A stretch of 64,000 bases of DNA from Pyrinomonadaceae bacterium (GCA_036277115.1 DASUNM010000023.1:186001-250000), one strand, 5' to 3'. Counted from the first letter of the stretch, positions 32,554-40,787 are shown. Numbers and translations: made by a program. Notes: generated from the sequence alone by a model not told the origin.

Positions 32554-33750
32554 ATGAGACTACGAATCATCATCTTGCTTGTGTTTGGCGTCACCGCCGC
32601 CGCCATCGTCGCGGCGCAAACGCGCCGTCGCCCGCCCGCACGAAGACCGCCGGCCCAAGCGCAAGCGCCGCGAGGCTCAGCGGCAAAGTACTCCGCCTTT
32701 TTACACTCGTCGGACAAACACAAGAGTCTCGAATGCAATGCCTGTCACAAGATTCCGACGACGTGGACTGCCGGTCGTGCATTTCCGGACGCCGCTGACT
32801 TTCCCGATCACGACGCGTGCGTGCGTTGTCATCGGCCGCAGTTCTTCACGCGTCAGGCGACGATCGGCACTGGCCCGGCGATCTGTACGGTCTGTCACCT
32901 GCGCGCCGCGCCGCGCGAGGATCGCCGCTTCGCTTTCGGAAGACCGAATAGCGCGAATCAAACTGCGAAGCCAAAAGACGAGCGCCAGTTCAAGATCGAA
33001 TTCCCGCACGACAAACATCAGAACGTGATTGCCAGGCTCATCTCCCCTCCCCGTACGCGGGGAGGGGTTGGGGGTGGGGTTCCAATGCGCGGCAACCTCT
33101 CCCCTAATCCCTCTCCGCATGCGGAGAGGGGAATCATGTCCTACCGCGGATATTCCTCGCTTCGACTTGCATCGCTTTCGTTACGGTCTCATCACCGGCC
33201 AGGGTCGGCGCCCCAGGACAACAAGAAACCTGACTACAACAACTGTTCGCTTTGCCACGTGACGGACAAGTCACTCGTCATCGCGGCGGTGTCGCCTTTC
33301 AATGCTGATCCGTCTCTTCTAAATCCGTTCAAGTCGATGCCGCGCACGCACGACGCGTGTTTCGAATGCCATTGGAAAGCGCAGGAACCGATCGGTGCGA
33401 ATTGTGCCGGATGTCATAAGCCCGCCGAGACGTTTGTGGCGTCCCTCGCCGTGAAGCGCATCTCGGCAAAGTTTGCGCACGAGGGCGGCAAAGGTGAACA
33501 CATCCTGGAATGCACGACTTGCCACATCAACATCACGCGCGCCGGCACGTTGCGCGGCCTGACGCCGGACGTCCCGATAGATGCCTGCGCGGCATGCCAT
33601 CGCGACAGCAAACGCACTACTTATCCAAAAGCCGTGACTATCGAAACTGAGCTGGAGCAATTTAAGAAGACGAGCAATTGCACCTATTGCCATACTGAGG
33701 ATGTCGGTAAGAAGAAGCCGCCGCCGAGCCACGAATCATCCGTTCAATAA
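32554..33750 (+). CDS. Nine-heme periplasmic cytochrome c with repeat insertion
   Basis: I chose the ATG at 32554 because a signal peptide follows (LRIIILLVFGVTAAAIVAAQ). The 398-residue product has nine CxxCH motifs: CNACH, CVRCH, CTVCH, CSLCH, CFECH, CAGCH, CTTCH, CAACH and CTYCH, with further histidines (FPHDKHQ, FLHSSDKH) that could be distal ligands. The pattern fits the class III/c7-like multiheme type. Between the third and fourth motifs an inverted repeat encodes about 32 residues of low-complexity sequence (SPPRTRGGVGGGVPMRGNLS). It ends two bases before the next nine-heme gene. Confidence 0.88.
   Translation: MRLRIIILLVFGVTAAAIVAAQTRRRPPARRPPAQAQAPRGSAAKYSAFLHSSDKHKSLECNACHKIPTTWTAGRAFPDAADFPDHDACVRCHRPQFFTRQATIGTGPAICTVCHLRAAPREDRRFAFGRPNSANQTAKPKDERQFKIEFPHDKHQNVIARLISPPRTRGGVGGGVPMRGNLSPNPSPHAERGIMSYRGYSSLRLASLSLRSHHRPGSAPQDNKKPDYNNCSLCHVTDKSLVIAAVSPFNADPSLLNPFKSMPRTHDACFECHWKAQEPIGANCAGCHKPAETFVASLAVKRISAKFAHEGGKGEHILECTTCHINITRAGTLRGLTPDVPIDACAACHRDSKRTTYPKAVTIETELEQFKKTSNCTYCHTEDVGKKKPPPSHESSVQ
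33041..33136. repeat. Inverted-repeat element inside a cytochrome gene
   Basis: Two strong hairpins lie in tandem: CCCCTCCCCG/CGGGGAGGGG (33044-33067) and the perfect 20-base palindrome CCTCTCCGCATGCGGAGAGG (33110-33129), with GGGGTTGGGGGTGGGGTT and its partner CTCTCCCCTAATCC between. The whole element is in frame with the nine-heme cytochrome. A related element lies at 62603-62752. Confidence 0.85.
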
Positions 33751-33752
33751 GA

Positions 33753-34712
33753 ATGCTAAGCGATAAGGGCAAAGAGCAAAGCAGAGAGGGTCGCCCTCTC
33801 TTTGTGTGTCTTTGTGGTTCTCAGTGTCTTTGTGGTGATGGGTTTTTCGCGACAAAGTTCACCACGGAGACACCGAGATTTCACAGAGTCACACGGAGTC
33901 TTGGTCGCGCTCCCGCGATCCTCACACGCTTTCTGCTTTTTTCCTTATTCCTTTTTGCCTTCGCTTCAGTCGCTTCCGCTCAGGACTATTCCAGGTTCTT
34001 ACACAACAGTTCCAAGCACGCATCGCTGAGTTGTAACGACTGCCATCGACGCGCGGACAACTCTGCCCGCCCCAGCTTTCCGGGTCACAAAGCCTGCACC
34101 GGATGTCATCTCGGCCAATTCACCACGCCGAACATTCCGATGTGCTCGATCTGTCATCAGAACGTCAACGGCAGCGATCCGCCGCGCAAGGCTTTCCCGG
34201 ATCGCTTCAACGAGAGCTTCAACGTCAAATTTGATCACGCGCAGCACATGACCGGCGCGGCGCGGCCGCGAAATGGTTGCGTCTCATGCCACAGCGGGAC
34301 ATTGCGGCGAGGCGCGGCGCTGTCCATTCCAGTCGGCTTGTCGGCGCACAACGGTTGTTACAGTTGTCACACGCCGAACTCGCAAGCCAACGGACGCGAC
34401 CTGGCGGGATGCGGCGTCTGCCACGATCAGAAGCCCTACTCACGGACCTCCACCAACTCAATCGCGTTCAGCTACTCGTTTCGTCACAATAATCACTCGA
34501 CGCGCCAGCGCTTGAACTGTTCGGACTGTCACAGCTACACGCGCGGGTTGCCGCAGAAACGACAAGTCAGCTCGACGCGCGCGCAAGAACACTTTCCAAC
34601 CGGCAACAACACCTGCGCGACCTGCCACAACGGCCGAAGATCTTTCGGCGGCGATTTGGATTTCAAAGGGTGCCGGCGATGTCACACGGGAACAAGTTTT
34701 CGGCTGGGATGA
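33753..34712 (+). CDS. Nine-heme cytochrome c with repeat-derived leader
   Basis: The ATG at 33753 is two bases after the previous stop. Residues about 15-50 are encoded by an inverted repeat (GRPLFVCLCGSQCLCGDG and onward), and a normal signal sequence follows (FLLFSLFLFAFASVASAQ, about 60-77), so the true start could lie downstream, although no start codon is evident. Nine CxxCH motifs are present: CNDCH, CTGCH, CSICH, CVSCH, CYSCH, CGVCH, CSDCH, CATCH and CRRCH. The mature part starts DYSRFLHNSSKH, like the previous cytochrome (YSAFLHSSDKH), so the two are paralogues. It is probably periplasmic. Confidence 0.88.
   Translation: MLSDKGKEQSREGRPLFVCLCGSQCLCGDGFFATKFTTETPRFHRVTRSLGRAPAILTRFLLFSLFLFAFASVASAQDYSRFLHNSSKHASLSCNDCHRRADNSARPSFPGHKACTGCHLGQFTTPNIPMCSICHQNVNGSDPPRKAFPDRFNESFNVKFDHAQHMTGAARPRNGCVSCHSGTLRRGAALSIPVGLSAHNGCYSCHTPNSQANGRDLAGCGVCHDQKPYSRTSTNSIAFSYSFRHNNHSTRQRLNCSDCHSYTRGLPQKRQVSSTRAQEHFPTGNNTCATCHNGRRSFGGDLDFKGCRRCHTGTSFRLG
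33800..33898. repeat. CTTTGTGGTG-family inverted repeat at the start of a cytochrome gene
   Basis: The left arm (33800-33840) contains TTTGTGTGTCTTTGTGG and GTGTCTTTGTGGTG; the right arm (33858-33898) contains TTCACCACGGAGACACC and CACAGAGTCACACGG. Both arms lie inside the reading frame of the nine-heme cytochrome at 33753. Confidence 0.75.
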
Positions 34713-34719
34713 AGGAAGA

Positions 34720-34791
34720 TCAGAACCGCCTGCGTAAGCGGGCGGGCAAGGCTCGTAACAACTACTCACCCGTTTACGCAGGTGGTTCTGA
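34720..34791. repeat. Inverted repeat with 23-base arms
   Basis: The arms at 34720-34742 (starting TCAGAACCGCCTGCG) and 34769-34791 differ at two positions. The element lies just after the stop of the second nine-heme gene and could end its transcript. Part of the arm recurs before the response regulator at 17717-17739. Confidence 0.75.
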
Positions 34792-34873
34792 CCTCAGCTC
34801 GCTTCGCAATTGACACGACGGCGCGCGTCTACCTAACATGCCCGCAGCTTTCGGCGAACCGGGAGGGAATTCG

Positions 34874-35449
34874 ATGAAGCGATTGTTAACCGTAATTGTG
34901 ATGCTGAGCGCCACGGCGCTTTTCGTCTTCGCCGGTACGGCGGGGACCTCAAATTACATCTCGCAAGACATCCCCAAAGAAAGCAAAGAGCAGCCGAAGA
35001 AAGTTAAGCTTTCGGCGGACAGTCTCGACGATAAATGGGGCGAGGTCGCCTTCGATCACGAGACGCACTCGCTGAAGAACTACAATCCTGACGGCAAGAG
35101 CGTCACCTCATGCGTCTATTGCCACCACACCGATCAGCCGAAAGAGAGCCTCAAGCCACCACTAGTCACGTCCGAACGCACTGTCGTGCTCACCGCTGAT
35201 GTCCTGAAGGACGCCGCCGCCGCGCCGGTGAAATCGTGCCGGTCATGTCACCTGCAAGCGGGCGACGACAGCAAGCCGCTACCCGTGGTCACGAAAAACG
35301 AAAAGCAGCTGAAGCTCGACAACGAAAACGCTTACCACATCAACTGCTTCGAATGTCATGACGCGGCTATTAAGAACAAGCCGGAATTAGCAGCGAAGAT
35401 TTCAGGATCGGATCCGAAGGGCTGTGTGAAGTGTCACGTCGCTAAGTAG
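34874..35449 (+). CDS. Four-heme periplasmic cytochrome c (c7/class III-like)
   Basis: The ATG at 34874 has GGGAGGG nine bases upstream and is followed by a signal peptide (RLLTVIVMLSATALFVFAGT). The 191-residue protein has four CxxCH motifs (CVYCH, CRSCH, CFECH, CVKCH) with histidines before each (FDHETHS, AYHIN), the pattern of small class III or c7-like tetraheme carriers. It is a likely soluble electron shuttle between the membrane proteins encoded next to it and the larger cytochromes. It is convergent with the FHA-cytochrome gene across a 30-bp inverted repeat. Confidence 0.9.
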   Translation: MKRLLTVIVMLSATALFVFAGTAGTSNYISQDIPKESKEQPKKVKLSADSLDDKWGEVAFDHETHSLKNYNPDGKSVTSCVYCHHTDQPKESLKPPLVTSERTVVLTADVLKDAAAAPVKSCRSCHLQAGDDSKPLPVVTKNEKQLKLDNENAYHINCFECHDAAIKNKPELAAKISGSDPKGCVKCHVAK

Positions 35450-35451
35450 TG

Positions 35452-35521
35452 GGCAAGTGGCACAGACTTCAGTCTGTGATTCGACCCTTGAAATCACAGA
35501 CTGAAGTCTGTGCCACTTGCC
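35452..35521. repeat. Perfect 30-bp inverted repeat between convergent genes
   Basis: Arms at 35452-35481 (starting GGCAAGTGGCACAGACT) and 35492-35521 are perfectly complementary, with a 10-base loop. Each arm contains the smaller palindrome seen at 20397-20414. It fills the gap between the tetraheme and FHA-heptaheme stop codons and should act as a bidirectional terminator. Confidence 0.9.
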
Positions 35522-36988
35522 TCACCGCCCACTGCTCACTGAACTCAGCAACTGCGGATTCCAATGCCGCTTGTCCTTCATGTGCTGCACGTGACAGGAA
35601 GTGCAGTTAGGCTTGTCTGAAGCAATCACCTGCCGCTGGGCGCGCGGATCGAGATCGCCGTTGTGACAGTTCGCACATCGCGTGCGCGGTGTCTCACGAT
35701 CCGGCGGATTCTGCGTCGCGTGACAGCTCGAACAGCTCAACTCGCCTTCTTTATTCCCACCCAGTCCGCGCGTTGCTTTCACCCGATACACGTGCACCGC
35801 ATGGAATTGTTTGTTGCGCCACTGGTCTTCAGTTTCCGTCGGTAGGCGTTCGAGCTGCAAAGTATCCTTCCGCTGCGCCAGCGCGTCCGGATCCAGCCCC
35901 GCCCAAACCCACTTGCCGTCGCGCACCGGATACCCGAACGTGCCGCCGTGCGGCGTTCGCACCGTCTTGCCATTGTAAGTTTTCTGGTTCTGATCGTTGT
36001 GACATTCAAAGCATGACAGGAGCGCGCCATCCAGCGCGTCGAAGGCCGCTCCGCGATGTTCGGCATGGCAATCGACGCATCCGATGCCCGCGTTCGTGTG
36101 TGGCGAGATGACCGTGGCAACGAACGCGTCGGTCGTGTGACAAGACGTGCACTTCTGATCGATTGACGTGCGCAGCGCGTGACACGAAGTGCATGACCCG
36201 GCGTTTGCCTGCGTAGCGACGGGTGGCGTCATGCGCATCGTCGTCAGGGTATGCGCTTCCGAAATCGGCGCCGGCGCGAAAGCGGCCGCATAGAAGATTG
36301 CGCCGCCACCGGCGACTAAGGCCGCGATGATTCCAATGATTACCACAAGGGGAATGGGCCAACGTCGTTTCAAGTCAGTCGTCGGCGCCCAAACCGATTG
36401 CGCCTTTCCGCTGGGCCGGCCGGTGACGGGAAAGAGGGGCGAAGGCTTCACGGTCTTGGTCGCCGCGGTGATCCGCTTGTCCCAAAAAACGTCGAGGGCT
36501 TTCGAACCTGAGGCCGCGGGCGGTGGCTTCCGCGGCGTAGGCTTTTTGTGCGCGGCGGCTTTCTCAACATCGAGCGGAGCGCTCGGCAGCCGGATCGTGG
36601 CCGGTAGATCCCAAACGCCGGTGCCTTCCTTGCGCACAATAGCGTCGCCAGGCGTCGCGCCGATTTGAATCGACACCTTGATGATCAGCACGCCTTCGAT
36701 CAAATCGATGTTCAGCACAAACGGACCGACGCCCAGCACATCGCTGTCGGTCAGGGCCTGGTACTCTTCAACCTTCTCGCCGTTAAGAGTAATTGGATTG
36801 GTCGAACGGAAGTTGCGGATGTAGTAATCGCCTTCGACGTTCGTGATGCCGGCTTGCAGGCGCGACACCGAAGGATGGTTCAAAAGGAGTTCGCACGTCG
36901 GCAGACGGCCAACGAGGACGCCTTCGGCCACGATCGTGACCGGATCGACCTGAAGGTCTTCACGAATGATGACGAAGGTTGCGTCCAT
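35522..36988 (-). CDS. FHA domain - membrane helix - seven-heme cytochrome c fusion
   Basis: The 488-residue protein starts with an FHA domain (about 20-95; GRLPTCELLL, HPSVSRLQ, TNPITLNGE), which in other proteins binds phosphothreonine. A Pro/Lys-rich linker (about 140-205) and one membrane helix (about 211-235; IPLVVIIGIIAALVAGGGA) follow. The C-terminal part has seven CxxCH motifs (CTSCH three times, CVDCH, CFECH, CSSCH, CANCH). The FHA domain is thus cytosolic and the hemes periplasmic, so a phospho-signal could steer an electron carrier. There is no signal peptide other than the internal helix. The cNMP/iron-sulfur gene is upstream in the same direction. Confidence 0.92.
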   Translation of the reverse strand: MDATFVIIREDLQVDPVTIVAEGVLVGRLPTCELLLNHPSVSRLQAGITNVEGDYYIRNFRSTNPITLNGEKVEEYQALTDSDVLGVGPFVLNIDLIEGVLIIKVSIQIGATPGDAIVRKEGTGVWDLPATIRLPSAPLDVEKAAAHKKPTPRKPPPAASGSKALDVFWDKRITAATKTVKPSPLFPVTGRPSGKAQSVWAPTTDLKRRWPIPLVVIIGIIAALVAGGGAIFYAAAFAPAPISEAHTLTTMRMTPPVATQANAGSCTSCHALRTSIDQKCTSCHTTDAFVATVISPHTNAGIGCVDCHAEHRGAAFDALDGALLSCFECHNDQNQKTYNGKTVRTPHGGTFGYPVRDGKWVWAGLDPDALAQRKDTLQLERLPTETEDQWRNKQFHAVHVYRVKATRGLGGNKEGELSCSSCHATQNPPDRETPRTRCANCHNGDLDPRAQRQVIASDKPNCTSCHVQHMKDKRHWNPQLLSSVSSGR

Positions 36989-36992
36989 TTGG

Positions 36993-37112
36993 ATTGGTCA
37001 GTGGCCAGTTGTCCGTTGTCAGTTGCTTCGCTTAGTAACGTGACTGGTTACGTCGCTTGCTGCCACTGACCACGGACCACTGACGACTGACAACTGACAA
37101 CTGACTACTGAC
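36993..37112. repeat. Heptamer-type inverted repeat, second copy of the GGTCAGTTGT family
   Basis: The left arm has TGGTCAGTGGCCAGTTGTCC and GTTGTCAGTT; the right arm has CACTGACCACGGACCACTGA and several CAACTGA/CTACTGACA words. It fills the gap between the two membrane redox genes of the minus strand. The first copy is at 501-616. Confidence 0.8.
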
Positions 37113-37117
37113 AGCTT

Positions 37118-39655
37118 TTAGCGAACATTGAAAAACACCGCCTGCACAATGTGCGCAATCATCAGCACCAGCATTACTGAAGTCGAAACAACGTGCGGTG
37201 CGACCCAAATCTTCAAGAGGCGGTGCAGGTAAATCAACGTGTCCACTCGGCGCAGCGTCGCCATCCGCTCAAGCGCTTTCAAAGCCGCCGTGCGCTGGGC
37301 TTTATCTTCGATGGCCGCCAGTTCATTACGGAATTTCAGACGGCCCTGGGCCAATGATGCAGTCAGCGCCTCGCGTCGCGTGTACTGCCTCAACAGATAA
37401 CCGAGCGAAAAGAAATGCCCGCGCATCTTTCGCTCAATCAACTCGCGCGCATTGCCCTCGGCTTTGCCGGTGATGTCGGTAATTTCCTGACTCAATTCCG
37501 CGCGGCGCGCTTCCAGATCTTCGATCAGCAGCGGCTCGCCTTCGATACTTGTCAGAATTCGCGGCGCGATGAAGTAAGCCGCCAGGCCGAACAAGCCGGT
37601 GAGAATCACTACGTCGAACGCGATCATCAACGTCATCGTCAGTATTCCGCCGCCGTGACTGCCCCCGTGCATCAGCAGCACGATGCCGGCCAGCGCGCCG
37701 AAGTAGAGATGCGCCAGCAACCAATATCGCAAGGCGCCGGCGCGGCGGCGATAGATCGTTTTGCGCAGCGGATATGTCATTACGATGGCGATGCCACCCA
37801 GGCCGACCAGACCCGTCAGCCAGCGCATCGTCAACCATCCCCCGCGCAAAGACTCGTTAAAGCCATAACGCCACGCCATCCAACCCATCAACGCCGACAA
37901 AGCGAGCACTAACAATCCACCGATCACGTGCCAGGCTTTAGCCTTGGGATCGCTCTTGTGAATATTGCGACCGATGGCATGTGTCTGATCGCGAAATACC
38001 AGGCCGAGGGTCTTCTCAACTTCGTCGAAGTACTCTTGCGGATTCACCCGGACAAGCGCGCCGGTCGGACAATTCTCTTCGCATGAATACGCGGGTCTCT
38101 TGGCGCCTTCGGGATTCAGTGGCGTGTGCTCGCACAGATTGCACTTGATCGCCACCATGTCGTCTTCCGGTTTGGCCGCCGGTTTGGGTGCGGCTTGGGG
38201 CGCGGTCGCGGCTCCGACCGCAGGCACGGTTCCGGATTCGGGTTTTGCTTCAACTTCGAGGACTGCTACTGGCGGCGCGCTCGATCCGAACAACATCCGG
38301 AGACGTGTCATCAGTCCGCCCGCGACTACCGGCTCACCGTCGCGCGGCACCATCGAGATCGCGTTGTAAGGGCACTGTGTCGCGCAGTCGAAGCAGCCGA
38401 TACAAGTGACCGGATTGATGTCCACCTGGCCGCCGAGGTCGCGAAAGATCGCACCGGTCGGACAACCCGTCAGGCATTCCGGATCTTTGCAGTGCATGCA
38501 CACGGACGGAACCAGCACGTGCTGTTCACGGTTGCTCTTCAAATCAACGGGCCGCTGAATGTGAATGCCGCGCCGTAGCAGCCGCGACTGTCCGTGGACT
38601 TTGTGACAAGCGAGCGAGCAATTACCGCAGCGCACGCAGAGATCCATGTCCATCACCAGCAGGTTCACGCCATCGACGATCCCCGTAGCGATCTCCTTCT
38701 CGGCTGCCGCCAGTTGTCGCCCGTTCTGCTGTGCTGTCAGTCCCGTGTCGTCGTCCGCCTGAGACAACGCGCCGAACGCTTTGCCCAGGCGCTGACATAA
38801 CTCAGGCTCAGCCTGCAAACTCGCGAGGGGAATCTCTAACAATTCCGTGCGCTGCATTAGCGCCGCGGAATACGCCCAGGTCTTTTGTCCCTGCAGCGCT
38901 TCGAGACCGAGGCAATTTCCGGAACCAAGAAAATCTTCCGGCACCAGACTTCCCGGTGCGGTGCTCTCCGTAATGTCCGCGTAAATCGGCACGCCGCGCA
39001 CGCGTCGCACCCAGCCGCTGCGAATCAGAAAGATGCGATCTATCGGCATGCCTTCCTGCACGAGCAGGTGATGTTTGCCGTACGCCATGAATTGGCTGAT
39101 GTTGCCGAGCGAAACCAGATCCAAAGGCGTCAGCGCGCTGCCGGTCTCTTCCTGAAGCTTGCCGATGGCATTCGCCAGACCGTGATTGCGATAGCTGTCA
39201 TCGACCTTTTCCGCAAACTTCTTGAGCGAACGAAGCAGCCTCAGCGCCGGACGAACCATTTCGAGGACGGTTGCGGCCCCGCCGTCCTGAGGAACCTTGA
39301 TGGTCGCGTTGCGTGGGATGCCGGCGAGCACGGAACGCTCGCCTAAGCACGCGCCAGGTGGAATGCGCGCAACTTTCTTGTGCGCGCCCGATTCGTCTTT
39401 GACAAAGACGTCGAGATCGCCGGTGACGGAGAGATAGAAAGTGTTTCCGCCCCACTCGCCTTCCGCCATGATCACCTCGCCCGCGTCGTAAGTGAGCAGG
39501 CGCGCGTAGGGGCCAATCTGTTTGCCGCCGGACACCTTGCCCTCGACAATCATCTTCAGATTGTTCTTGTTTTTTTCGTCGAGCAGCTCGGAAACGATGT
39601 CGATCTTCTTTACCGCTTCGAGAATCGCTTCAGGGGTAGTGTCGACTTTCGGCAT
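37118..39655 (-). CDS. Cyclic-nucleotide-binding / four [4Fe-4S] / cytochrome b-like membrane fusion
   Basis: The 845-residue protein has two cNMP-binding-like domains (about 45-140 and 185-290), then a ferredoxin region of the NrfC/DmsB type with sixteen cysteines in four groups: 340-350 (CVRCGNCSLAC), 386-398, 418-428 (CIGCFDCATQC) and 505-529. From about 575 come six or so membrane helices with histidines in LLAHLYFGALAGIVLLMHGG and near the end (YLHRLLKIWVAPHVV, IAHIVQAVFF), as in cytochrome b-type quinol proteins. It could take electrons from or give them to the quinone pool. Its neighbour is the FHA-heptaheme protein. cNMP binding is not certain. Confidence 0.92.
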   Translation of the reverse strand: MPKVDTTPEAILEAVKKIDIVSELLDEKNKNNLKMIVEGKVSGGKQIGPYARLLTYDAGEVIMAEGEWGGNTFYLSVTGDLDVFVKDESGAHKKVARIPPGACLGERSVLAGIPRNATIKVPQDGGAATVLEMVRPALRLLRSLKKFAEKVDDSYRNHGLANAIGKLQEETGSALTPLDLVSLGNISQFMAYGKHHLLVQEGMPIDRIFLIRSGWVRRVRGVPIYADITESTAPGSLVPEDFLGSGNCLGLEALQGQKTWAYSAALMQRTELLEIPLASLQAEPELCQRLGKAFGALSQADDDTGLTAQQNGRQLAAAEKEIATGIVDGVNLLVMDMDLCVRCGNCSLACHKVHGQSRLLRRGIHIQRPVDLKSNREQHVLVPSVCMHCKDPECLTGCPTGAIFRDLGGQVDINPVTCIGCFDCATQCPYNAISMVPRDGEPVVAGGLMTRLRMLFGSSAPPVAVLEVEAKPESGTVPAVGAATAPQAAPKPAAKPEDDMVAIKCNLCEHTPLNPEGAKRPAYSCEENCPTGALVRVNPQEYFDEVEKTLGLVFRDQTHAIGRNIHKSDPKAKAWHVIGGLLVLALSALMGWMAWRYGFNESLRGGWLTMRWLTGLVGLGGIAIVMTYPLRKTIYRRRAGALRYWLLAHLYFGALAGIVLLMHGGSHGGGILTMTLMIAFDVVILTGLFGLAAYFIAPRILTSIEGEPLLIEDLEARRAELSQEITDITGKAEGNARELIERKMRGHFFSLGYLLRQYTRREALTASLAQGRLKFRNELAAIEDKAQRTAALKALERMATLRRVDTLIYLHRLLKIWVAPHVVSTSVMLVLMIAHIVQAVFFNVR

Positions 39656-39821
39656 GAAATTTAACGACGGTTGTCGCGCAGCTTAACATGCGCCGACACA
39701 CTGAGGGTAACCACACTTTCGCGCGCCGTACCCAACCGAAGCGAGATAGTGGTTGACCTGAACGATCCGTGATAGCATCCGGCTGCAAATGGAATCAAGT
39801 CCCGCGTCATAGTAGGCGGCA

Positions 39822-40742
39822 ATGTTAGTCCCCAGGAAATTGCGCAGCCTTTCAAGACGGACCGTGATGACGGCGAGCGTCCTCGTTATCCTGCTCGCGA
39901 CCTTCATTTGGATTTTCAGCAAGTCTTCAGACACCCGACCGCGGGGTCCCCAAGCGGGCATCCCGGTTGAGGTCGGGCGGACAGGAAACGCCTCCGCTTC
40001 GGAAATCCGGCCGGCCGGGGGACCTGAATCAACCTTAGATTCGAACGCCACTACAGAGACCGCCGATTCCGACAACGATGGAATTCCGGATTTTGCCGAG
40101 CTGCGCACGTTCGAAGACCGGGAAAGCTTTCGCCGCTGGTTTACCGCGATTGCTGAAGTTCAGTTCTATCAACTGAGCGAACAATGGAAGCGCGAGCAAC
40201 GGGACTGTGCCGGTCTGGTGCGGTTCGCGATGCGTGAAGCCCTGCGCAAGCACGACCGCGCGTGGTTTCAGCGTATGGGCCCGGCGTACGAACCGGTGGC
40301 GCGCGACGTGCGCGGCTTCAATCTCGATGCAAATCAGCTTGGCGAAAAGATTTTTCGGGCTGACTTTGGCGCCTATCGCGATGACGATCAGCGCACCGGC
40401 AAGTTTTCGGAATTTGCCGATGCGCGCACTCTAAAAAACTTCAACGTCGAATTCGTCAGCCGTGACCGCCGCGAAGCGCAACCCGGCGACCTGCTGTTTT
40501 ATTACCAACCCTGGGTCCAGAAATTTCCCTATCACGTGATGGTCTTTCTCGGCTCGCCGCGCACGGCGCCAAATGGCCAGAGCGACTGGGTCGTGTATCA
40601 CACCGGTTCGACCGCAACTGATGACGGGACTGTGAAGAAGGTCCAGCTTTCAGTGCTGGATCAGCATCCAGATCCGCGCTGGCGGCCGATTGAGCGCAAC
40701 AAGAATTTTTTGGGCTTCTTTCGCTTGAAGACCTTGCAATGA
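39822..40742 (+). CDS. DUF1175 (YfaT-like) exported protein
   Basis: The 306-residue protein has one N-terminal membrane helix or uncleaved signal (VMTASVLVILLATFIWIF), a disordered segment, and then a DUF1175 domain (FRRWFTAIAEVQFYQL, RDCAGLVRFAMREALRKHD, QPGDLLFYYQPW, HVMVFLG, VVYHTGS). The Cys, His and His pattern resembles NlpC/P60-like cysteine peptidases, a resemblance I infer only from the motifs. In E. coli the related yfaT lies beside the alpha-2-macroglobulin gene yfaS; the same neighbour is found here 45 bases downstream. Confidence 0.85.
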   Translation: MLVPRKLRSLSRRTVMTASVLVILLATFIWIFSKSSDTRPRGPQAGIPVEVGRTGNASASEIRPAGGPESTLDSNATTETADSDNDGIPDFAELRTFEDRESFRRWFTAIAEVQFYQLSEQWKREQRDCAGLVRFAMREALRKHDRAWFQRMGPAYEPVARDVRGFNLDANQLGEKIFRADFGAYRDDDQRTGKFSEFADARTLKNFNVEFVSRDRREAQPGDLLFYYQPWVQKFPYHVMVFLGSPRTAPNGQSDWVVYHTGSTATDDGTVKKVQLSVLDQHPDPRWRPIERNKNFLGFFRLKTLQ

Positions 40743-40787
40743 ACTCTCTCGATTTCATAATCCGTCCGTTTGCCGTGGAGGCAATCC

